Shown piece by piece: positions 45,315 to 51,463 of a DNA stretch of 64,000 nt. The stretch lies in NCBI RefSeq assembly GCF_018101125.2, contig NZ_JAELVF020000001.1:3344079-3408078 (forward strand), in the 5' to 3' direction. Under the pieces are notes generated by a model. It ran no database searches and was not told where the DNA came from. It saw only the letters and a list, made by a program, of their open reading frames with translations. The first letter of the stretch is position 1. The number at the start of each line of letters is the position of its first letter. A program made the position numbers and the translations under genes. The DNA comes from Streptomyces tardus. GTDB lineage: Bacteria > Actinomycetota > Actinomycetes > Streptomycetales > Streptomycetaceae.

Positions 45315-46061
45315 TCAGCGCCCCGACGGGAGGGTGCCGACGAAGAGCCCCCGGAGGTTCGGCCACCCCGGGCGGAACTCCACCTCGCAGCCGGCCTCCC
45401 GGAAGGCCAGCCGGTACTCGTCCTCGGTGAACAGGGAGTACGTCTCGTACTCGGTGAAGTCGCGGATGCCCTCGGAGTCCGCGACGGTGTAGCGCACGGT
45501 CATCCGCGACACCCGGCCGTCGCCCACCGAGTGCGAGATCCTGCTGACCGCACGGTTGCCGTCCTGCGCGAGCGAGGCCGAGACGAACCCGTCGGCGAAC
45601 TGCTCGGGGAACCACCAGGGTTCGACGATCAGCACGCCCCCCGGGGCGAGATGCCGCACCAGCGCCTCGGCCGCCGCGGTCAGTTCCGCCGTGTCCTTCA
45701 TGTACCCCATGGAGAAGCAGAGGCACAGGACGGCGTCGAAGCGGGTGCCGAGGTCGAAGTCCCGCATGTCCCCGGCGTGCACGGCGTCCGCGGGCAGACG
45801 GTTCCGGGCGATCTCGCGCATGCCGGGCGAGAGTTCGAGGCCGGCGACCGTCCGGAAGTGCTGCCGGAAGCTCTCCAGATGAGCCCCGGTGCCGCAGGCC
45901 ACGTCGAGCAGGGACTCCGCCCGGGGGGTGTGCTCCCGGACGATCTCCGCGAACCGGTCCGCCTCGGCCTTCCAGTCGCGTCCGCGCGCGCTGTGCACGA
46001 AGTCGTAGATCGCGGCGTGGTCCTCGCTGTACGCCGTCGGCACCCGTGTTTCCGCTGCCAT
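45315..46061 (-). CDS. SAM-dependent methyltransferase resembling DesVI/TylM1 N,N-dimethyltransferases
   Basis: This 248-residue enzyme closely resembles the N,N-dimethyltransferases that finish dTDP-amino-sugars: AIYDFVHSARGRDWKAEA, the SAM motif LLDVACGTGAHLESF, AGLELSPGMREIARNRLP, GDMRDFDLGTRFDAVLCL and VLIVEPWWFPEQFADGFVSA. No deoxysugar genes are present, so the acceptor is probably a different amine, such as the amino group of 3,4-AHBA or the peptide N-terminus. It is the last gene of the run that starts at the RiPP precursor. Confidence 0.85.
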   Translation of the reverse strand: MAAETRVPTAYSEDHAAIYDFVHSARGRDWKAEADRFAEIVREHTPRAESLLDVACGTGAHLESFRQHFRTVAGLELSPGMREIARNRLPADAVHAGDMRDFDLGTRFDAVLCLCFSMGYMKDTAELTAAAEALVRHLAPGGVLIVEPWWFPEQFADGFVSASLAQDGNRAVSRISHSVGDGRVSRMTVRYTVADSEGIRDFTEYETYSLFTEDEYRLAFREAGCEVEFRPGWPNLRGLFVGTLPSGR

Positions 46062-46079
46062 CGCCTCTCCCAGATGTCG

Positions 46080-46113
46080 GCGTTCGCCGAACCCCGCCGG
46101 ATTCGCCGAACGC
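46080..46113. terminator. Hairpin between methyltransferase and monooxygenase genes
   Basis: GCGTTCG (46080-46086) pairs with CGAACGC (46107-46113) in an 81-base gap. The stem is short and may only weaken read-through. Confidence 0.35.
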
Positions 46114-46142
46114 GGTGGTGGTGCGGCCCCGTTCGGGCGTGC

Positions 46143-47333
46143 TCAGCCGGTCGCCCGGGCCACCGCGGCCAGGGTGTCGTACCCGTAGAGCCAGGCCTCG
46201 TCGCGGAGATCGCCCGCTCCGGCGAACGCGGTGTCGCGTTCGCGCTGGCGCGGACCGTCCGGCAGATGCATTGCCTCGGTGCGCTCCCGCGAGGACCTCT
46301 GGAGCAGGCCGGTACGGGTCGCGCGGACGGATGCGTACCGGTGCAGGGCCGCGGCCGGTGCGTCGGAACCGGACCGGACCAGGCAGGCGGCGAGCGCCAT
46401 CGCGTCCTCGATCGCCTGGTTCGCGCCCTGGGAGGCGAAGGGGAGCATCGGGTGGGCGGCGTCGCCGAGCACCGTGATCCGGTCGGTGGACCACCGCTCC
46501 AGCGTCGGGCGGTCGTGCAGCGCCCAGCGGCCGACCGGGCCGGCGGCGGCGAGCAGCGAGGTGACCGTGCTGTTCCATCCCCGGTAGGCCGCGACCGCTT
46601 CGCCCGGTTCGGCGGTGCCCGTCCAGGACTCCTCGTGCCGCCCGTCGCCCGGGGCGGTCGCCGCGAAGCTCAGCGACCGGCCTCCGGACACCGGGTAGCA
46701 GACGCAGTGGCGGCCGGGCCCCAGCCAGACCCGGACCCGCGGCTCGCCCGCCGCCTCGGGCACCGCCTCCGCCGGGACCAGCCCGCGGTAGATGAACTGG
46801 CCGGAGAACTCGGGTGCGTCCCGTGTCAGTTCGGCACGCACCGTCGAACGGATCCCGTCCGCGCCGACGACCACGTCGGCCTCCTCGACGGTGCCGTCGG
46901 CGAACCGCAGGACGACGCCGTCCGGCCGCTGTGTGAGCCCGCTGAGCCGGCGGCCCGTACGCACCGGGCCCCCGGCGACGGCGAGCAGGGCGGTGTGCAG
47001 GTCGGCGCGGTGCACGGTGGTGTACGGGGCGCCGTAGCGGGCTTCGCACTCGGCGCCGAGCTCGGTGCGCGAGAGCAGCCGGTCGTCGTCCCAGCGCCGG
47101 ATGTCCCGGGACAGGGGGTGCACGGCACGCTGCCCGAGTGTGTCGGCCAGTCCGAGCCGGTGGAGCAACCGGACGGCGTTCGGGGCCAGTTGGAGCCCCG
47201 CGCCGACCTCCGAGAGACGGTCAGCCTGCTCGTGCACCGTGCAGGGCACGCCGGCCCTGGTCAGTGCGGCGGCCAGAGTGAGGCCGCCGACACCTGCGCC
47301 GACGACCGCGATCCGGGGGTGACTACTGCTCAC
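46143..47333 (-). CDS. FAD-dependent aromatic monooxygenase (salicylate-hydroxylase-like)
   Basis: This 396-residue flavoprotein has the PHBH-fold signatures VVGAGVGGLTLAAALTRAG (dinucleotide binding), VVGADGIRSTVR (FAD/NADPH motif) and VLGDAAHPMLPFASQGANQAIEDA. Such enzymes hydroxylate, or oxidatively decarboxylate, small aromatic acids. GTG 47333 overlaps the end of the GriH-like gene by 11 bases, so the two are coupled and 3,4-AHBA or a derivative is the likely substrate. Confidence 0.88.
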   Translation of the reverse strand: MSSSHPRIAVVGAGVGGLTLAAALTRAGVPCTVHEQADRLSEVGAGLQLAPNAVRLLHRLGLADTLGQRAVHPLSRDIRRWDDDRLLSRTELGAECEARYGAPYTTVHRADLHTALLAVAGGPVRTGRRLSGLTQRPDGVVLRFADGTVEEADVVVGADGIRSTVRAELTRDAPEFSGQFIYRGLVPAEAVPEAAGEPRVRVWLGPGRHCVCYPVSGGRSLSFAATAPGDGRHEESWTGTAEPGEAVAAYRGWNSTVTSLLAAAGPVGRWALHDRPTLERWSTDRITVLGDAAHPMLPFASQGANQAIEDAMALAACLVRSGSDAPAAALHRYASVRATRTGLLQRSSRERTEAMHLPDGPRQRERDTAFAGAGDLRDEAWLYGYDTLAAVARATG

Positions 47334-48435
47334 GGCAGAATTCGTCGATCGGATAGCCCACGTGCCGGTCCGCGGTCGGCAGATGGCCGAGCACCTTGTC
47401 GCCGGGACGCAGCTCCGTGCTGTTGAGCACCACCGCACCCGGGCCCAGGACCCGTACGTGCCAGTCGTCCTGGAGGATCAGGTTCACCGTCTGCCCGTTG
47501 GGGGCGACTGCGTCGACCGAGATCAGCGGCCGGGTCTCGATCTTGACCCGCCCCACCGTGACGGTCCTGGTGCGGCCCTTGGTGTCCACCGCGAGGACCT
47601 TGCTGCCCGAGGTCAGCTCGCTCAGGTACTGGGTCCGGCCGCGGTCGGCCACGGTGTAGGAGTGGATGGCGCCGGCGTTCACCCTGAAGGGACGGGTGGG
47701 CATGTACGGCAGCGGATGGGTCTCGCTGACGCACAGCATCATGCCCTTGGAGTGCGAACCGACCAGGATGCCCTCGTCCTTGCCCAGGTAGGAGCAGGTG
47801 TCCACGCAGGCGCGTTCGCCCATGCCGACGTGCGCCGTCGCGGTGACCTCCAGCTCGACCAGCTCCAGCTCGCCGGTGGGGGCGATGGAGACCTGCTTGA
47901 GGGCGGTGGCGTCGCCCACCGCGCGCGCGGGCATCAGCACGCCGTCGGAGCCCAGCTCCAGCACGCCGTAGATGATCTCGGCCTCCGCCACGTCGTGGGC
48001 GAGGGTGATGAGCGTGCCGGTGGCCTCGGCAGCGGCGGCGATGACGATCTCCAGCGGGATCTTCGTCGGGTCCCGGAAGTCCAGGACGCTCCAGCGCTCG
48101 GTGTTGGCCGCCACCACCGCCTCGTCCAGGCTCGCCGCGTCGGTGATCTCCACGTAGCGACCGAACTCCGCGGAGGGGTGGGCCTTCTGGGCCTCGGCCC
48201 GCTCCGCGGCGCCGCCGTGCAGGATGACGATGTCGGCGCCACCGATGTCGTCGGGAAGCTCGCCCGGCGGCGGCAGCAGGACCTTCTTCACGGTGGGCGG
48301 CAGGTCGAGCAGCTCGGCGGGATCGGAGGTGAGGATTCCGTCGATCCGCTGGTGCACCGCTTCCTCGACGACGGCGTCGACCTGCTCGGCGCTCGTCGTA
48401 CGAAGGTCAAGCCAGCACAGTCTCTTGGCGTTCAC
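47323..48435 (-). CDS. griH: GriH-type 3-amino-4-hydroxybenzoate synthase (3-dehydroquinate synthase II family)
   Basis: This 370-residue enzyme belongs to the archaeal-type AroB' family. In actinomycetes GriH turns the C7 amino-sugar-like product of GriI into 3-amino-4-hydroxybenzoic acid. Family blocks include VLDFRDPTKIPLEIVIAAA, DVAEAEIIYGVLELGSDGVL, GERACVDTCSYLGKDEGILVGS and AGAIHSYTVADRGRTQYLSEL. GTG 48435 starts inside the 3' end of the GriI-like gene (29-base overlap). The presence of the pair without shikimate genes points to 3,4-AHBA and not aromatic amino acids. Confidence 0.9.
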   Translation of the reverse strand: MNAKRLCWLDLRTTSAEQVDAVVEEAVHQRIDGILTSDPAELLDLPPTVKKVLLPPPGELPDDIGGADIVILHGGAAERAEAQKAHPSAEFGRYVEITDAASLDEAVVAANTERWSVLDFRDPTKIPLEIVIAAAAEATGTLITLAHDVAEAEIIYGVLELGSDGVLMPARAVGDATALKQVSIAPTGELELVELEVTATAHVGMGERACVDTCSYLGKDEGILVGSHSKGMMLCVSETHPLPYMPTRPFRVNAGAIHSYTVADRGRTQYLSELTSGSKVLAVDTKGRTRTVTVGRVKIETRPLISVDAVAPNGQTVNLILQDDWHVRVLGPGAVVLNSTELRPGDKVLGHLPTADRHVGYPIDEFCREQ

Positions 48436-49267
48436 TGCCGCGCCCTTCCGTGATCTGATCGGGGATGGTGGCCGAACCGGGGATGCGGTCGGGAAGACGG
48501 TGGACGACCCGGGCCACGCCGGCCGCCATCGCCCGGGGGTCGGGAGCCTGGAAGATGTTCCGCCCCATCGCCACCCCGGCCGCGCCGCCCGAGATCGCGT
48601 CCCGGACGAAGTCCAGCGCGTCCTCGGAGTCGCCCCGCCGCGGTCCACCGGCGCAGACCAGCGGGATGGGGCAGGCCGAGACCAGCTCGCGCATCACCGA
48701 GGGCGGGCCCACGTACGGGGCCTTGACGATGTCGGCGCCGAGATCGGCGGCGATGGTGACGGCGTGCGCGACCAGTTCGGGGTCGGCGGGGTTGGTGATC
48801 TTGGGACCCCTCGGGTACATCATGGCGAGCAGCGGGAGGTTCCACCGGTCGCAGCGATCGGCCACCGCTCCGAGGTCGGCGATCTGCCGCTGCTCCTCCA
48901 GCGAACCCATGTTGATGTGCATGCTGACCGCGTCGGCGCCCAGGCGCAAGGCGTCCTCCACACCGGTCACCATGTACTTCGCGTCCGGGTCCGGTGCGTG
49001 TGCGGTGCTGGCGTTGAGGTGCAGGATCAGCGAAGTGGCGGCCAGCCGTGCGGGGTTGATGTGGCGCAGGCTGCCCTTGTGGACGATGATCGCGTCCGCC
49101 CCGCCCGCGGCGAGCTGGCCGACCAGCCGGTCCATGGTCAGGCCCCTGGGCACCACGGGGCCGTCACTGATCGAATGGTCGAGCGGGACGAGGAAGAGCC
49201 GCTGCGGGTCGTGGCGGTACAGCCGGCGCAGCCTGAGGCCGCGGGCGAAGTGCTCGTGTGTGGTCAT
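48407..49267 (-). CDS. griI: GriI-type aldolase (2-amino-4,5-dihydroxy-6-oxo-7-phosphooxyheptanoate synthase)
   Basis: This 286-residue DhnA-family aldolase condenses aspartate semialdehyde with dihydroxyacetone phosphate, the first 3,4-AHBA step. Visible features are LVPLDHSISDGP with the catalytic Asp, AIIVHKGSLRH, LLAMMYPRGPKI with the catalytic Tyr, and GADIVKAPYVGP with the Schiff-base Lys, then VCAGGPRRGDSEDALDFVRDAISGGAAGVAMGRNIFQ for phosphate binding. ATG 49267 overlaps the ligase stop (ATGA); a GTG at 49282 is an alternative. Confidence 0.92.
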   Translation of the reverse strand: MTTHEHFARGLRLRRLYRHDPQRLFLVPLDHSISDGPVVPRGLTMDRLVGQLAAGGADAIIVHKGSLRHINPARLAATSLILHLNASTAHAPDPDAKYMVTGVEDALRLGADAVSMHINMGSLEEQRQIADLGAVADRCDRWNLPLLAMMYPRGPKITNPADPELVAHAVTIAADLGADIVKAPYVGPPSVMRELVSACPIPLVCAGGPRRGDSEDALDFVRDAISGGAAGVAMGRNIFQAPDPRAMAAGVARVVHRLPDRIPGSATIPDQITEGRGSERQETVLA

Positions 49268-50919
49268 GGCGTTCCCTTCCACGGTGGGCTGGGCCGCTTG
49301 CCCTGTTGGGTCGTCGATCGCAGGCGCGCCCGGTCGGGCTTGCCGCGTTCGGTGAGCGGCATCGAGTCCCAGAACGTGATTTCCGCCGGCGCGTGCAGTG
49401 GTGACAGGTCGGCGCTGACGTGTGCGTTGAGTCGGTCGACCAACTCGTCGACGGAGCAGGGGTGTTCGGGCCGGCGCACCACCGCCGCGTGCACGTGCTC
49501 GACGCGGTCCGCGTCCTGCACGCCGTAGACCGCCGCCTCGCGGACGGCGGGGTGGGTCAGGAGCGCGCGCTCCACGGATTCGGGGTGGATCTTCAGCCCG
49601 CCGCTCTTGATGACCTGGCCACGTCGGCCGGTCAGCCGAAGATAGCCGTACTTGTCCCAGTGGCCCAGATCGCCGCTGCGCAACCAGCCGTCCGCCGCCT
49701 CCGCCGGGGCGGGGTCGGAGAGGTAGCCGTCCATGACGGTCGGGGCCCGGACGCAGATCTCGCCGACCTCGCCCCTGGCCACCTCGCGGTCGGTGCCCGG
49801 CTCGGTGATGCGCACCCGCACCCAGGGGAAGGGGCGCCCGACGGTGGGCAGGAGCTCGGGCTCCAGATGGTCCTCCGGGGTGAGGCTGCTGATGCCGCCC
49901 GCCTCGGAGGTCCCGTAGAGCTGGATGAGCGCGTCGCCGAAGACCTCGCGGGCCTCGGCGACGCGGTGGGGCGCGGCGGGCGTGCCGCTGTAGATCACGC
50001 GCCGCAGCGAGGAGAGATCGGGCCGGCTGCTCGCGGACTCGTCGGTGAGCCGGTAGAGGTGCGGTACGGCGAGGTAGGTGTCCGTGACCCGGTGCTCGGC
50101 GATCGTCCGCAGCACCTCGGGGGCGCGGAAGTCGTGGTGCAGGATCGCGCTGCCGCCGTCGGCAAGCACGGAGTCGACCATCGGGCCGATGGTGTGGCTG
50201 ACCGGTGTGACGGCGAGGAAGACCGAGGGGGTGCCCGGCTCTGCGGTCCCGGGGAAGGAACCGACGATGCTGTTCCAGACGGCGTGGGACTGGCCGATGC
50301 TCTTCGGCTCGCCGGTGCTTCCGCTGGTGAAGGTGACCACGGCCCGGTGCTCGGGCTCGTAGGGCGGGAGGCTCGACAGCCAGGCGGGGTCGGTCGGTGC
50401 GGCCGGGTCCTGCGAGGCGTCGGCCAGTACGTCCGGGATGTGGCCGGTTCCGAAGCCGTAGCCCGCGAGGCGCAGCGACTGCCCGCTGCGCAGGCCCAGT
50501 TCGGCGGCGCGCGCGGCGTGTGCGGTGTCCGTGACGAGGATCGAGGCGCCGGTTTCGGCGATCACACGTGCCTGGGTGTCCGCGGAGAGCGCCACCGCGT
50601 CGGAACGGGGGTTGGCCGAGCGGAGGTGGACGACCGAGGCGCCCAGGAGGTGGGCGGCGTACCGAATTGTCAGCATCGCCTGATGATTCGGTTCTGTCAG
50701 GATTGCCACTGTTCCCCGAGCGCGCAGCCCGAGTCCTCTGAGTCCTTCAACCGCTGCGTGAATGGAAAGCGCCAGCTCCGTATTGCTGAGCGAATGCCCG
50801 TGAGTGCGGATTGTGGTTTGGGGCTTTTGTCGTGCCAAGCGCCGCAGAATCCGGTGGACATAGCTCTCATGCCCTGTCGAGGAGGCTTTCACGTCTTCGA
50901 TCGGGAACGTCATGGACAT
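49264..50919 (-). CDS. AMP-forming acyl/aryl acid ligase (candidate 3,4-AHBA activator)
   Basis: This 551-residue ANL-superfamily enzyme adenylates a carboxylic acid. Core motifs are intact: VTFTSGSTGEPKSIGQSH, LYGTSEAGGISSL, WLRSGDLGHWDKYGYLRLTGRRGQVIKSGGLKIHPESVE and the catalytic Lys in LTERGKPDRARL. There is no carrier-protein domain, and none is nearby. Placed between the RiPP precursor and the 3,4-AHBA genes it most likely activates that acid as adenylate or CoA ester for attachment to the peptide. ATG 50919 or 50913 could be the start; no clear ribosome site is seen. Confidence 0.85.
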   Translation of the reverse strand: MSMTFPIEDVKASSTGHESYVHRILRRLARQKPQTTIRTHGHSLSNTELALSIHAAVEGLRGLGLRARGTVAILTEPNHQAMLTIRYAAHLLGASVVHLRSANPRSDAVALSADTQARVIAETGASILVTDTAHAARAAELGLRSGQSLRLAGYGFGTGHIPDVLADASQDPAAPTDPAWLSSLPPYEPEHRAVVTFTSGSTGEPKSIGQSHAVWNSIVGSFPGTAEPGTPSVFLAVTPVSHTIGPMVDSVLADGGSAILHHDFRAPEVLRTIAEHRVTDTYLAVPHLYRLTDESASSRPDLSSLRRVIYSGTPAAPHRVAEAREVFGDALIQLYGTSEAGGISSLTPEDHLEPELLPTVGRPFPWVRVRITEPGTDREVARGEVGEICVRAPTVMDGYLSDPAPAEAADGWLRSGDLGHWDKYGYLRLTGRRGQVIKSGGLKIHPESVERALLTHPAVREAAVYGVQDADRVEHVHAAVVRRPEHPCSVDELVDRLNAHVSADLSPLHAPAEITFWDSMPLTERGKPDRARLRSTTQQGKRPSPPWKGTP

Positions 50920-51004
50920 CCGTTCAGGTGCAGCACTGCGAGAGGCGGTGCGAGCGCTTATCGCCGTTCTCGTGGGGCTGTGCCGGTACGCGGGGATCCT
51001 GTGC

Positions 51005-51050
51005 GCGCCTGTGCGCCGCGGAACCCGCGGGTGTGCAGGCGCACAGGCGC
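51005..51050 (-). terminator. Attenuator-like hairpin between precursor and ligase
   Basis: A perfect 13-bp stem (51005-51017 with 51038-51050, GCGCCTGTGCGCC) lies 20 bases beyond the precursor stop, with a small GCGG/CCGC hairpin in its loop and no T-run. It is well placed to let most transcripts end after the precursor while some read on into the ligase and 3,4-AHBA genes. Confidence 0.7.
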
Positions 51051-51069
51051 ACAGTTCACTGCTCAGAGA

Positions 51070-51243
51070 TCAGCAGCAGCAGCAGGACGACGAGGAAGAG
51101 GAGGAGGAGCAGCAGCTGGTGTCGCCGCTGGACGCGCCCATCTCGGGCAGCGCGACGCCGTCGGCGACCTCCAGGGTCTCCATCTCCTCGATGTCGAACG
51201 AAGCAAACAGGTCGTCGGTGTTCGTCGCGGTGGAAATGCTCAT
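51070..51243 (-). CDS. RiPP precursor peptide, thiopeptide/azole type
   Basis: This 57-residue peptide has an acidic leader, MSISTATNTDDLFASFDIEE followed by METLEVADGVALPEMGA, and a tail SSGDTSCCSSSSSSSSCCCC. The leader ends in PEMGAS, like thiomuracin-type leaders (TEVGAS/PEVGAS), so cleavage is expected near Ala37-Ser38. All but two tail residues (Gly40, Asp41) are Ser, Thr or Cys, the substrates of the YcaO, LanB and oxidase encoded nearby. The ATG is preceded by GAAGGAG at ideal spacing. Tail codons are TCN and TGC runs. The ORF stays open to 51408 upstream but this start is clear. It heads the run of 3,4-AHBA genes. Confidence 0.9.
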   Translation of the reverse strand: MSISTATNTDDLFASFDIEEMETLEVADGVALPEMGASSGDTSCCSSSSSSSSCCCC

Positions 51244-51463
51244 CGCGATTTCTCCTTCAGTGGGAGTTTCGCCAGCGGGTATGCTGGGTGTTGGCATCTT
51301 TACGGGTTCTTCACGCGCGCGGCAATCCGTCGGAGAGCAGCGCTGACATTTATCACGGGCTTGATTTTCACAGTCGGAACCTTGCCCTCCGCAACTGCCG
51401 GGTCCCACGGTGTTCGCACACGGCGAGGCGTCGCTGTCTGTTCATGAATGGAGACCGAGAGAC
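51244..51463. promoter_or_regulatory. Divergent promoter region of precursor and flavin monooxygenase
   Basis: These 220 bases must drive the precursor leftwards and the monooxygenase rightwards. On the minus strand TGATAAATG (about 51346-51354) is an extended -10 candidate, which would leave a leader of roughly 100 bases before the precursor. No regulator gene or clear operator palindrome is present. Confidence 0.35.

Noticed and set aside
51244..51408. Longer Cys-rich N-terminal extension of the RiPP precursor
   Set aside because: The ATG at 51243 has an excellent ribosome site and gives a leader of standard acidic thiopeptide type; the extension covers the divergent promoter region.
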